From Chitinophagaceae bacterium (GTDB lineage Bacteria; Bacteroidota; Bacteroidia; Chitinophagales; Chitinophagaceae), in the NCBI GenBank assembly GCA_947454235.1, contig CANGIY010000003.1, positions 218,554 to 282,553 on the forward strand: a DNA stretch of 64,000 bases, given 5' to 3'. Position 1 is the first letter of the stretch; each line of letters begins with the position of its first letter. The notes under the pieces were generated by a model. The model was not told the origin of the DNA and searched no databases. It saw only the letters and a list, made by a program, of their open reading frames with translations. Below, piece after piece: positions 46,941 to 55,179 of this stretch. A program made the translations under genes and the position numbers.

Positions 46941-48215
46941 TTAGCGTACTACTACGAATTGTTTAACAATTGTAGATTTAGCACCAGCGATTTGTACAGT
47001 GTACATACCTGCTGCGAAGCTTTCAGTACTGATTTGAGTGTTATACTCAGAAGAAGTACCTAAAGCCCATGACCTGATCAATGAACCGTTCATATCGAAG
47101 ATGTTCACTTGAGCAACTTGTGCTTCGTTAAAGTTAACGTTGATGTTAACAACGTTAGTTACCGGGTTAGGGAATACATTTACTGAACCACCAGCGTTAA
47201 CTTGATTAACACCAAGGTTTGGATCGAATGTATTGTAATAGTAGTAAGCCAAAGGATCGCCAGCAGCGTGTTCCCAGAAACCGCCAATGTTCCAAGCAGT
47301 TCCTTCTGACCTTTTCAATTGGTTCAATGAGTTATAACCGAAAGCATAGTTCATTACATTTTTGTAAGCACCGCCATCAGCAGTATCCCAGTTTTGGTCA
47401 ATTTCACCTGTTACGTTACCACCAGTGTAAGAGTAATTTTTCATTGAAACGTTTACTGCTGAACCAGAAGCATCATAAGTTTGGTAAGTTGAGCTTGTAC
47501 GGTTACCTGCAGTATCATACATGTTAGTGTAAGTGTACTGAGGAACGAAAGCTGTACCAGACCAAGAATTATAAGTCCACGCAGCTAATTTGTTAGCTGA
47601 GTTGTAGCTATAGTCGTAACGAGCAGTGAAAGACATTGAAGAACCCAATGTTTGATCAACTTCTTGTGTCAACAAAGTACCAGTATAGAAGTACATTTTT
47701 TGAGACACAGAATTGAACATCAAACCGTCAAACGTTTGGTAAGTATTAGTACTTAAGTTACCGCCAAGGTAAGTGTACATATTCCTAGAAATGTTTGCCC
47801 AAGCACGACCAGTAGAACTCCATACTTGATTAATCATGTATGACAAAGTACCGTCGCTGTTGTAATAATATAATACTTTAGAAGAGTTAGACCAACCGCC
47901 TGAAGTCCAAACTTGCGTAGTTGTACTCATCAGTTTGTGTGTAACACTGTCAATTTCTTGAGACAATAAGGTTGTAGGATTTAAAGCAGTATCTGCATTC
48001 ACCCATGTTGTTGCGTTGTCGAACATCATTGGATGAGTGAGGTCACCACCATTTCCGCCACTGTAGTTGTAGCTAGTAGTGTCTCTCAGCGTGAACACTG
48101 TTCCGTTATTAGCCCAGTTGGCTTTACCGATAAGCCTTGAACTCTGAGCATTAGCGTTATTCTGTAGGATCATTACAGGTAAAGCAATTGTGAAGAGTAA
48201 CTTCATTCTTTTCAT
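46941..48215 (-). CDS. T9SS-secreted protein with YD-like Tyr-rich repeats
   Basis: The protein is 424 residues long, with a signal peptide (MKRMKLLFTIALPVMILQNNANA|Q). The central region has about seven Tyr/Asn/Gly-rich beta-hairpin units of ~35 residues, each with a Y-x-Y plus turn plus strand pattern (YYNSDGTLSY, YTYLGGNLST, YFYTGTLLTQ, YSYNSANKLA, MYDTAGNRTS, YSYTGGNVTG, FGYNSLNQLK). They resemble the YD/RHS repeat idea but are not canonical. It ends in a type A sorting domain (VNVFPNPVTNVVNINVNF ... AAGMYTVQI). Predicted surface or released protein, function unknown. A perfect inverted repeat lies in the leader just upstream. Confidence 0.82.
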   Translation of the reverse strand: MKRMKLLFTIALPVMILQNNANAQSSRLIGKANWANNGTVFTLRDTTSYNYSGGNGGDLTHPMMFDNATTWVNADTALNPTTLLSQEIDSVTHKLMSTTTQVWTSGGWSNSSKVLYYYNSDGTLSYMINQVWSSTGRAWANISRNMYTYLGGNLSTNTYQTFDGLMFNSVSQKMYFYTGTLLTQEVDQTLGSSMSFTARYDYSYNSANKLAAWTYNSWSGTAFVPQYTYTNMYDTAGNRTSSTYQTYDASGSAVNVSMKNYSYTGGNVTGEIDQNWDTADGGAYKNVMNYAFGYNSLNQLKRSEGTAWNIGGFWEHAAGDPLAYYYYNTFDPNLGVNQVNAGGSVNVFPNPVTNVVNINVNFNEAQVAQVNIFDMNGSLIRSWALGTSSEYNTQISTESFAAGMYTVQIAGAKSTIVKQFVVVR

Positions 48216-48463
48216 AATCGGCTATTAGATTTTAAAAATTGGTTTGTACAGATTGAAAAACTGTACAATGATACTGATATTATTTCACACGGCACAAGTT
48301 TTTTTCAAAATTTTTCTGCAAACAAGGTGAAATGAGCCAAGTTTGGGATGTTTTTACCGCTCCATCCTCTTTTTTGAAAATAATTCGACTAAAAACATGT
48401 TGGCAAGTTGCGCCTCAAAAATGACTGGCAATTTCACAAAAACACCCAGCAAATTTAACTAAT
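48216..48463. other. Leader and spacer upstream of the YD-like T9SS gene
   Basis: It holds an 8-bp perfect inverted repeat TTGTACAG / CTGTACAA (48244-48268, 9-base loop) about 30 nt before the start codon. A distant TAAATTTG box (minus, 48450-48457) lies just after the upstream gene's terminator. Nothing else is recognisable. Confidence 0.45.
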
Positions 48464-48495
48464 AAGGGGTCGAAGCACTAAGACTTCGACCCCTT
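48464..48495 (-). terminator. Hairpin terminator of the T9SS protein gene ending at 48518
   Basis: A perfect 12-bp stem AAGGGGTCGAAG / CTTCGACCCCTT has an 8-base loop, about 22 nt past the stop. The following T run on the minus strand is weak. Confidence 0.65.
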
Positions 48496-48517
48496 AATCC
48501 AAAGCTATCGCCTTCAA

Positions 48518-49504
48518 TTATTTGGCAACGCTAACTGTGCCTTTTTTCAAAGAAACACCAGTTTCAGAAGTTACTTCATAGAAATAAGTTCCGTTTGAAA
48601 GTGATTTCAAAGAAATTGTTGAATTATTATTCACTGTTTGGCTCACAACGTTTTTACCGTCAACGCTGTACATTTTGATGGTAGCATTGTCGGTTTTCAA
48701 ACCACCTACATATATATTATTAGTAGCAGGGTTAGGGTAAACAACGATTGAATTGTCATTTGCTACTTCTTTAACTGAAATAGGAGGAAGCTTTCCGTGC
48801 ATTGTGATATCATCAACCCACATAGTGCTGTTTACCGCGCTACCCGGACCACCCATGCTGCTAGAGAAATTAACCCTGATGGTATCAGGTGTAATTTGCG
48901 GATCAGGGTAAGAAACAACACAAGAAACATGAATCCAGCCGGAAGTTGCACCAATTGTTTTAACACCGCTACCAATCACAGAGTCAATACCCAAGATGTT
49001 TTTGAGCGCAGAAACAGTAAACGTTCCGCTATCAGTCGATGAAGCAGGAGTGTATTTAACCCAAGCACTTACAGTATCAATCAACGAATCTCTTACAGCA
49101 GTACCACCAGTGAAATAAGGAGTACCAGGACCAGAGATTGTAATAGGGATATGTACAACTGCATTGGTTAAAATACCAGGGAACACACCTAGTGTATCTT
49201 GATTTTTTGTTACAATTTTAGCTGCATACATACCACCATGCGCATTAGCGCCTGAGTCTTTGTACAACTGTGTTTGCCAAGCCGAATCTGCAATTCCAAG
49301 ACTTAGCATGTGGCTGAAGTACTGCCCCAAAGCAATAATTGTTGAATCCATCCCACTCCAGCTATTAGGAGCAGTAACAATTTGCGGGGTAAATGAACCA
49401 GCCACATTGATATGCCAAGTCTCCATACCCGGATTTGAAAATGATTGAGCACCTGCAGTGAATACTGAGATAAGGCTTAAAAGAGAAAGATAAAACTTCT
49501 TCAT
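48518..49504 (-). CDS. T9SS-secreted protein with PCMD-like jelly-roll domain
   Basis: The protein is 328 residues long. A signal peptide (MKKFYLSLLSLISVFTAGA|Q) is followed by a beta-sandwich domain opening FSNPGMETWHI ... APNSWSGMD and ending STMWVDDITMHG. This is the layout of the PCMD (putative carbohydrate metabolism domain) or carbohydrate-binding-like fold. A type A sorting domain follows (IVVYPNPATNNIYVGGL ... NGTYFYEV). The same architecture is found at 55723-56700, making the two paralogues. Predicted to bind a surface or polysaccharide ligand; no catalytic residues can be named. It appears to be a single gene, ended by a hairpin. Confidence 0.82.
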   Translation of the reverse strand: MKKFYLSLLSLISVFTAGAQSFSNPGMETWHINVAGSFTPQIVTAPNSWSGMDSTIIALGQYFSHMLSLGIADSAWQTQLYKDSGANAHGGMYAAKIVTKNQDTLGVFPGILTNAVVHIPITISGPGTPYFTGGTAVRDSLIDTVSAWVKYTPASSTDSGTFTVSALKNILGIDSVIGSGVKTIGATSGWIHVSCVVSYPDPQITPDTIRVNFSSSMGGPGSAVNSTMWVDDITMHGKLPPISVKEVANDNSIVVYPNPATNNIYVGGLKTDNATIKMYSVDGKNVVSQTVNNNSTISLKSLSNGTYFYEVTSETGVSLKKGTVSVAK

Positions 49505-49525
49505 ATTAGTTTATTTTGTGCGAAA

Positions 49526-49999
49526 TTAAGCATTTAGTTGTTGTAAACATTGTTGAATTGCCTCAAAGTTTGGTACTTCGCCTGCATTTTCTAAAACTTC
49601 GGCATATTGAACCACTCCGGCAGCATCTATAACGAACGCCGAACGCTTCGAAACGCCTTTCATGTCATTCAAAAAAGTTTCATAAATGCTTTCGAATGCA
49701 GTTGATGCTTCTTTATTGAAATCGCTCAACAATTGGAAATTCAAGTTTTGTTCTGTCCGAAACTTACCCAATGAGAATAAAGAATCGACAGAAATACCGA
49801 ATACGGTTGCATTGGTATTATTGTATGCACCAATATTGTCTCTCACAGAACAAAGCTCCTTAGTACAAACACCTGTAAAAGCCAAAGGAAAAAACAAAAG
49901 CACTACATTTTTACCTTTTAACTCGCTTAGGCGCACATAGTTTTTATCGGTATCACGCAAATTAAAATCAGGGGCTACCTGCCCTACTTGAATTGCCAT
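49526..49999 (-). CDS. Peroxiredoxin (AhpC/TSA family, AhpE-like)
   Basis: A thiol peroxidase reducing hydrogen peroxide or organic peroxides in the cytoplasm. The open frame extends to 50038, but a TATTTTTG promoter box at 50017-50024 lies inside it. I therefore use the ATG at 49999 (MAIQVGQVAPDFNLRD), which gives a usual 157 residues. The peroxidatic Cys is in PLAFTGVCTKE near residue 46, the family TxxC site; a second Cys follows five residues later (KELCSVRD) and one lies near the C-terminus (IQQCL). The motif most resembles the AhpE-type one-Cys group. Resolving partner unknown. Confidence 0.92.
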   Translation of the reverse strand: MAIQVGQVAPDFNLRDTDKNYVRLSELKGKNVVLLFFPLAFTGVCTKELCSVRDNIGAYNNTNATVFGISVDSLFSLGKFRTEQNLNFQLLSDFNKEASTAFESIYETFLNDMKGVSKRSAFVIDAAGVVQYAEVLENAGEVPNFEAIQQCLQQLNA

Positions 50000-50016
50000 A
50001 ATTAATGAATTTGCTG

Positions 50017-50024
50017 CAAAAATA
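50017..50024 (-). promoter_or_regulatory. -7 box of the peroxiredoxin gene
   Basis: The minus strand reads TATTTTTG, an exact TAnnTTTG match, 17 nt before the ATG at 49999. It decides against the upstream start at 50038. Confidence 0.5.
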
Positions 50025-50089
50025 GCCCAATCAATCACATTGAAAAAAGATGGATTGTTAAATTGGTTTGAAAGTCTGATATACGAATA

Positions 50090-52564
50090 TTAAAGATTCC
50101 CTAGAATGACTTTAAAGCAATAATTACGCCCCATATCAAATATACCCACTTTACCACCGGGAGCGGAATTGTAGTATTCAAAATACTTTAACCTGCTAAG
50201 GTGATTTTGGTAGGCAACATCAGCAATATTATTCACACCTATTATCCAATGCACCTGAATACCTTTTGAAAACACGAATTTCCCGGTGAGCTGCAAATTG
50301 ACAAGCCAGTAACTAGCTGTCATCGTTTCGGTATTGTACAAACCAAAATACCGATTCTGCGCGCTGCACCATTCTGATTCAATTACGACAGATGGTAGCT
50401 TTGGGAGTATCTTATTTTTTCGAAGCCAACTTAGTTGAATGTTGTTGCGCATTGTTAGTGGAGGTATGAACGGTAGATATTCACCCTGTGTGCCCTTCCC
50501 TATATATTGAGCAGCCCTGTTAAATCCATAAACACAACTCAACTGATGTTCAGTAGTAAACCAATGAGCGGCTCGCGGGTTATATGTTAGCTTGAATAGC
50601 CCACCCATCAAGTCGGCATCGGTTTGTTGGTATTGAAATGTACGGTTGCCTGGTACAATTACTACCGGATTACCACTGGCATCGGTTTTCACATCTTGAT
50701 AAATGAAGCCTGAAATAGTGTTATAAAATGCCCCCATTTCTGCATCTAAGTCCTTTGAATTGAACAAAATAGAGGCATCGCCCTGTATATTGAATTCCGG
50801 CTTGAAAGCGAGATTACCTATATAATAGATATGCGCACCGGGGTCTAGCCCTTGCGATGCTATTTCTGTAATATTAGGGGCTCTATATCCTTTACCTACA
50901 TTGGCTTTCAGTGAAATTGTCCTTGCTAGTTTATATGTCGCACCCAAACTTCCTGTGATACCCGAAAAGCTCAAATCAAAATCACTGAACTGGCGGATAG
51001 CACTCTTTGTATTTTCCGACTGCATCAAAAACCCGGAACTTGGGTTGCGCGAAATGAACATTTCATTGCCTTTTATGTTTCTGTAGTCGTACCTCACCCC
51101 ACCGGCTATTGTCCATTTATTGCGCTTCCACTTCCCCATTAAATAGCCGCCCATGTCATTCAAAACATAATCAGGAATCGGAAAATCTGTTGCATCTAAG
51201 TTCTTATTGGCTTGCGCCATACCGCATAAACCGATATTCAATTGCACTTTTTTAATGCACGATAACTCATAGTCGGCGCGTAACTGCCCAGACACCAAAC
51301 GTACATTCATACCCGGTTGTGTCGCCATCGTGGGGTGATTGTATTCTATTCTATGATTGCGTTCTGCTCCGCCATTTACGGTAAGCAAACCAGTACGCAG
51401 CTCAATTCTTGAATTGAAGCCCATCCTCCAATCGCTAATGAGTTGCGATAAATCACTAATGGTATATCCATTCAAAGCGTTTGATGTAACTAGGGGTCTT
51501 TGTTTAATATCATCAAAAATGGCTTGTAAACTATTGGAACCATTGAACTCATAAACCTGTCTTGTAAACGCCCTAGTTACGGAATCGCGACTACCATCAG
51601 GCACACCTTGCCTGTTTTGGTGAAAATTGGCTGCCAACTCAATAAAACCATTATCCAAATGCTTTTTAATTTTGGTGCTGCCATTGAATGAATGAAAACC
51701 CGTGTTGTACACTTTACCATCAATTGCATTGGTAAAGTTTCCGGCAATCCTATTAGAAGCCGTTGCGCACCAGCCCCATTTCCCTTTTCCCTTCATCAAC
51801 ATAACAGAAGTGCCTGAAAGCATGTTATTGGTCTGAAATTCTGTCACCCCCCTAAAGTGCAATGTGCCCGTAATATCATTGGGAGAGAATGTTGACATAG
51901 AGACAACGCCCCCCAACGCATCAGAGCCAAACAACAAACTGGCAGGGCCTTTTACAACCTCTGCTTTTTGAACTGAATAGTCATCAACCGGAACGCCATG
52001 CTCCTCACCCCATTGCTGGGTTTCAAGTCGCATGCCATCTACCATTGTCAATACCCTGTTATACCCTAACCCATTAATGAATGGTTTTGAAATATTGGGA
52101 CCTGTTTTCACCACCTGCAAGCCCGGAGTGTTTTTTGAAAGCACATCAACTACGTTGGCACTAGTGCCCGCATCTATTTTCTTCCCATCAATTACAGAAA
52201 CAGGGAGGGGATTTTCCCTCAAAATAGTTTTACCGGAAATTTCAGTAACAACCACTTCTCCTAGCTCAACTGCCTTCTCCAGTTCAAAATTGCAAATCTT
52301 TATTGCATTTGCAGATACCACAACTGCCTGTTCACTTTTCTCGAAACCTATTGCAAAAGCACTTATTACCCTACTACCCGTTGCTACATTTTCTATAATG
52401 TAGTTGCCGCTATCGTCGGTATGAGTGCCTGAACTTGTGCCTTCAACTACCACCACACACCACGGCACGGGCTGCCCCTGGCTGGTTACTCTTCCTGTAA
52501 CAGAGCCGGCATAACTACCGCAAGAGACCAAGGCAAACAACAAAAAAAGTATACGGCTCAGCAT
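50090..52564 (-). CDS. TonB-dependent receptor, likely metal- or siderophore-linked
   Basis: An outer-membrane receptor of 824 residues. A signal peptide is followed by a CarboxypepD_reg-like domain (VTGRVTSQGQPVPWCVVVVEG ... DDSGNYII). A plug follows (NPLPVSVIDGKKIDAGTSANVVDVLSKNTPGLQV ... YSVQKAEVVKGPASLLFGSDALGGVVSM), then a barrel ending YCFKVILGNL. It is divergent from a DtxR/MntR-family regulator gene across 117 bases. The gap holds a good promoter for this gene and a GGTTAACC palindrome just upstream of the -33 element, so control by that metal regulator is likely. The ligand (iron, manganese or a chelate) is inference from context only. Confidence 0.9.
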   Translation of the reverse strand: MLSRILFLLFALVSCGSYAGSVTGRVTSQGQPVPWCVVVVEGTSSGTHTDDSGNYIIENVATGSRVISAFAIGFEKSEQAVVVSANAIKICNFELEKAVELGEVVVTEISGKTILRENPLPVSVIDGKKIDAGTSANVVDVLSKNTPGLQVVKTGPNISKPFINGLGYNRVLTMVDGMRLETQQWGEEHGVPVDDYSVQKAEVVKGPASLLFGSDALGGVVSMSTFSPNDITGTLHFRGVTEFQTNNMLSGTSVMLMKGKGKWGWCATASNRIAGNFTNAIDGKVYNTGFHSFNGSTKIKKHLDNGFIELAANFHQNRQGVPDGSRDSVTRAFTRQVYEFNGSNSLQAIFDDIKQRPLVTSNALNGYTISDLSQLISDWRMGFNSRIELRTGLLTVNGGAERNHRIEYNHPTMATQPGMNVRLVSGQLRADYELSCIKKVQLNIGLCGMAQANKNLDATDFPIPDYVLNDMGGYLMGKWKRNKWTIAGGVRYDYRNIKGNEMFISRNPSSGFLMQSENTKSAIRQFSDFDLSFSGITGSLGATYKLARTISLKANVGKGYRAPNITEIASQGLDPGAHIYYIGNLAFKPEFNIQGDASILFNSKDLDAEMGAFYNTISGFIYQDVKTDASGNPVVIVPGNRTFQYQQTDADLMGGLFKLTYNPRAAHWFTTEHQLSCVYGFNRAAQYIGKGTQGEYLPFIPPLTMRNNIQLSWLRKNKILPKLPSVVIESEWCSAQNRYFGLYNTETMTASYWLVNLQLTGKFVFSKGIQVHWIIGVNNIADVAYQNHLSRLKYFEYYNSAPGGKVGIFDMGRNYCFKVILGNL

Positions 52565-52582
52565 ATTTCAATAATTCAGCAA

Positions 52583-52611
52583 CAAATATATCACTAAAAC
52601 TATTCGCCAAA
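52583..52611 (-). promoter_or_regulatory. Promoter of the TonB receptor gene
   Basis: On the minus strand TTTG (52611-52608), a 17-nt spacer and TATATTTG (52590-52583) match the Bacteroidota -33/-7 consensus, 18 nt before the start codon. Confidence 0.65.
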
Positions 52612-52623
52612 ATATTTTTTATC

Positions 52624-52631
52624 GGTTAACC
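52624..52631. promoter_or_regulatory. Candidate metal-regulator operator (GGTTAACC palindrome)
   Basis: An 8-bp perfect palindrome lies 12 bp upstream of the receptor's -33 element, between the divergent receptor and DtxR-family genes. GGTTA/TAACC are the half-sites known for DtxR/IdeR boxes. Binding is inference. Confidence 0.35.
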
Positions 52632-52654
52632 AACATTTTATTATTACAGTAACT

Positions 52655-52665
52655 AAGTTTAACTT
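52655..52665. promoter_or_regulatory. Candidate autoregulatory palindrome before the DtxR-family gene
   Basis: AAGTT-T-AACTT is a perfect 11-bp inverted repeat 16 nt before the regulator's ATG. It overlaps near-consensus -7 boxes (TAAGTTTA, TAACTTTA), so a bound protein could block transcription. Confidence 0.3.
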
Positions 52666-52681
52666 TACAAAAATTAAGTCC

Positions 52682-53332
52682 ATGAATTCGGCTTCGGAAG
52701 AAAACTACCTGAAAATCATTTTTAGTCTGGCGCAACAAAAAGACAAGAAAGTGTCTGTTACCAAAATTGCTGAATCGCTGGGCAATGGCACTGCAGCAGT
52801 CATAGAAATGATTAAAAAACTGACCGAAAAGGATTTGATTGAATACGATAAAAAGAAGGGTGTAACCCTTACCAAAGTTGGGTTTAAAACTGCAGTTGCT
52901 GTCGTTCGTAAACATCGCCTGTGGGAGGTTTTCTTACTTGATAAGCTGGGTTACCGATGGGATGAAATTCATAACATTGCCGAGGAACTGGAACACATAA
53001 ACGATGCAACCCTCGCCGACAGGCTCGACAAGTTTCTGGGATTCCCGGAATATGACCCACATGGCGACCCAATACCAAAATCTAACGGCGACTTCCCCAA
53101 CACTTCAAAAATTCTGCTTTCAGACATAAAACCGGGAGAAAGTTGCAGAATAATGGCAGTAAAAGACACCTCAACAATTTTCCTTCAATACTTACAGCAA
53201 TTGGGCATTAGTATTGGAACGAGCATAAAAATGGTCGAGAAAATACCGTTCGATAACTCACTAGTTGTGTTGGTCGAAGGTGTTCAAAAAACAGTCTCTT
53301 CAAAGCTGGGTGAAAGCCTGTTGGTTGAATAA
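52682..53332 (+). CDS. DtxR/MntR family metal-dependent transcriptional regulator
   Basis: A cytoplasmic regulator of 216 residues that in this family represses metal-uptake genes when bound to Fe2+ or Mn2+. The N-terminal winged helix-turn-helix includes SEENYLKIIFSLAQ and VSVTKIAESLGNGTAAVIEMIKKL (about residues 24-47). The dimerisation and metal-binding domain includes KHRLWEVFLLDKLG, HNIAEELEHI and FPEYDPHGDPIP, with conserved His/Glu ligands. A C-terminal FeoA/SH3-like domain covers about 145-216. Iron versus manganese preference cannot be decided. Divergent from a TonB-dependent receptor gene, its probable target. Confidence 0.93.
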   Translation: MNSASEENYLKIIFSLAQQKDKKVSVTKIAESLGNGTAAVIEMIKKLTEKDLIEYDKKKGVTLTKVGFKTAVAVVRKHRLWEVFLLDKLGYRWDEIHNIAEELEHINDATLADRLDKFLGFPEYDPHGDPIPKSNGDFPNTSKILLSDIKPGESCRIMAVKDTSTIFLQYLQQLGISIGTSIKMVEKIPFDNSLVVLVEGVQKTVSSKLGESLLVE

Positions 53333-53376
53333 AAGAGAAATCGCTTTAGGACAACCACTTATTGTACACGCTTTCG

Positions 53377-53384
53377 TATTTTTG
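53377..53384 (+). promoter_or_regulatory. -7 box immediately before the propeller-like T9SS gene
   Basis: TATTTTTG, an exact TAnnTTTG match, ends 5 nt before the ATG at 53390, implying a very short or absent leader if used. Confidence 0.4.
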
Positions 53385-53389
53385 TATAC

Positions 53390-54961
53390 ATGTTCAGGAA
53401 TCTCTTGCTGTTATTAGCCCTGTTTGCTGCCACTACCGCGTTTAGCCAACCCTACATTGCATGGCAAAAAACGTATGGCGGCACTGCCGATGAAACCATG
53501 TTTTCAATGAAAACTACGTTTGATAGTGGTTTTATTATGGCAGGTTCGGCTCGTTCAAATAACGGCGACGTAACCGGCTACCAATTAAACGGAGATTTAT
53601 GGATTGCAAAATCAACCAGCACAGGTGCACTTTCGTGGGCAAAATGCTACGGCGGTTCTTACTATGATGAAGCCGATGCCGTTACACAAACTACAGATGG
53701 CGGCTATATTGTAGCGGGATACACCAATTCAACTGACGGAGACATTACTTCATTCTTTGGCGACTTTGACGGCTGGCTTTTAAAACTCGATGATACAGGC
53801 GGCATTGTATGGCAACACAACTACGGCGGCAGGGGTATTGATCGCTTGCTGAATGTGATACAAACACGCGATGGCGGCTACCTTGCTGTGGGTGGCTCTT
53901 CATCCCGCGATAGTGAAGTGAACAATATACACGACACCGCTTTTTATGACTTGTGGGCGCTAAGACTCAACTCAGTTGGAGATATTATATGGTCGAAAAC
54001 ATTTGGCGGCAACAACAATGAAGAAGCTTGGTCGGTGATTGAAGCACTTGATGGTGGGTTTATTTTAAGCGGCTACACTTCTTCTAACGATGGCGATGTC
54101 ACCCGATTCAAGGGCGGCCCTACCGACTTTTGGGCAATCAGGCTCGATGATACAGGGCAACTGGTGTGGCAAAAGACATTTGGTGGAACAGGTGACGAAC
54201 AATCGCAGAGCATGATTACAACCACCGATGGCTACTACGTGATGGTGGGCAACACAAGCTCTAACGACAGTGATGTAACCGATAATCACGGAGGCTACGA
54301 TATGTGGGCTGTAAAATTTGATGGAGCGGGAAATTTGATGCACGAAAAATGCTACGGAGGTTCTGACGACGACGACGCGCAGGCGGTTATCCAAAACCCT
54401 GACGGAGGCTTTATGTTGGCGGGCACATCATTTTCTGCCGATGGCGACCTTCGCATCAATTACGGTTCGGGCGACTATTGGGTGATAAAAACCGATGCGT
54501 TGTGGGAAAAAATATGGCAGAAAAACTTCGGTGGTGATAGTACAGAAATCGCATTCTCGCTCTGCAATACGCCCGATGGTTTGTTTGCTTTGGGGGGATT
54601 TACAATGTCAAATAATGGAGATGTCTCTTTCAATCACGGCACTGCCGGCACCAACGATTTTTGGCTGGTAAAATTTGGCGTGACTCCTTTTGACCAGGTT
54701 AAAAGTGTAACCGATGGCGAAAATACCTCAATCTACCCTATCCCTGATGCCGGAACCATTCATGTAACACTCAATACTCCACTCATCGAAAACGCAACCA
54801 TAACATTGATTGACGGAATGGGAAGAGTTTGCAAAACCATCAACGCCACCACTGGCGATAACATCATCAACTACCCTGAAATGCCAACAGGCGTGTACTT
54901 GTTACAAATAAACAACGGAGCAAAACGCCAATCATTTCAATTGGTTCATGGGGGGAGGTAG
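53390..54961 (+). CDS. T9SS-secreted seven-repeat beta-propeller-like protein
   Basis: The protein is 523 residues long. A signal peptide (MFRNLLLLLALFAATTAFS|Q) is followed by seven units of about 57 residues with the pattern W-x-K-x-(Y/F)GG ... D-x-A-x-(S/A)V ... T-x-DGG(Y/F)I-x-x-G-x-(T/S)-x-S-x-DGDV ... D-x-W-x-x-K-x-D. Unit starts are WQKTYGGTADE, WAKCYGGSYYDE, WQHNYGGRGID, WSKTFGGNNNEE, WQKTFGGTGDE, HEKCYGGSDDDD and WQKNFGGDSTE. Seven such units suggest a closed seven-bladed propeller. A short sorting domain follows (SIYPIPDAGTIHV ... PTGVYLLQI). Surface or released binding protein; no catalytic motif is visible. Confidence 0.83.
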   Translation: MFRNLLLLLALFAATTAFSQPYIAWQKTYGGTADETMFSMKTTFDSGFIMAGSARSNNGDVTGYQLNGDLWIAKSTSTGALSWAKCYGGSYYDEADAVTQTTDGGYIVAGYTNSTDGDITSFFGDFDGWLLKLDDTGGIVWQHNYGGRGIDRLLNVIQTRDGGYLAVGGSSSRDSEVNNIHDTAFYDLWALRLNSVGDIIWSKTFGGNNNEEAWSVIEALDGGFILSGYTSSNDGDVTRFKGGPTDFWAIRLDDTGQLVWQKTFGGTGDEQSQSMITTTDGYYVMVGNTSSNDSDVTDNHGGYDMWAVKFDGAGNLMHEKCYGGSDDDDAQAVIQNPDGGFMLAGTSFSADGDLRINYGSGDYWVIKTDALWEKIWQKNFGGDSTEIAFSLCNTPDGLFALGGFTMSNNGDVSFNHGTAGTNDFWLVKFGVTPFDQVKSVTDGENTSIYPIPDAGTIHVTLNTPLIENATITLIDGMGRVCKTINATTGDNIINYPEMPTGVYLLQINNGAKRQSFQLVHGGR

Positions 54962-54966
54962 TCTCC

Positions 54967-55111
54967 ATTAGCGCAAGTCTTTTGACTTGTGCTGGTTTAT
55001 GGTAGTGTCTTTTTGGCTGCTGAAATTATTTCAAGCAAAGCTATTATAATTATACTTCGGCAGTCGAAAAGACTGCCGCCATTTTAGGCACAAGTCGAAA
55101 AGACTTGCGCC
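54967..55111. repeat. Cluster of three REP-like palindromes
   Basis: Three hairpins lie in 145 bases. They are GCGCAAGTC-TTTT-GACTTGTGC (54971-54992), CGGCAGTC-GAAAA-GACTGCCG (55058-55078) and GGCACAAGTC-GAAAA-GACTTGCGCC (55087-55111). The first is nearly the reverse complement of the third. The shared core AGTC(G)AAAAGACT and GC-rich ends resemble bacterial REP/BIME elements. Confidence 0.7.
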
Positions 55112-55179
55112 AGCAAGGGAAGAAAAGACTAAACGCAGTCCATTAAAATTTCATAATAGATCTTTTTTACCTTAGCATC

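Noticed and set aside
50000..50038. Upstream start of the peroxiredoxin gene
   Set aside because: An exact -7 promoter box lies inside this stretch and the extra residues are not part of the fold.
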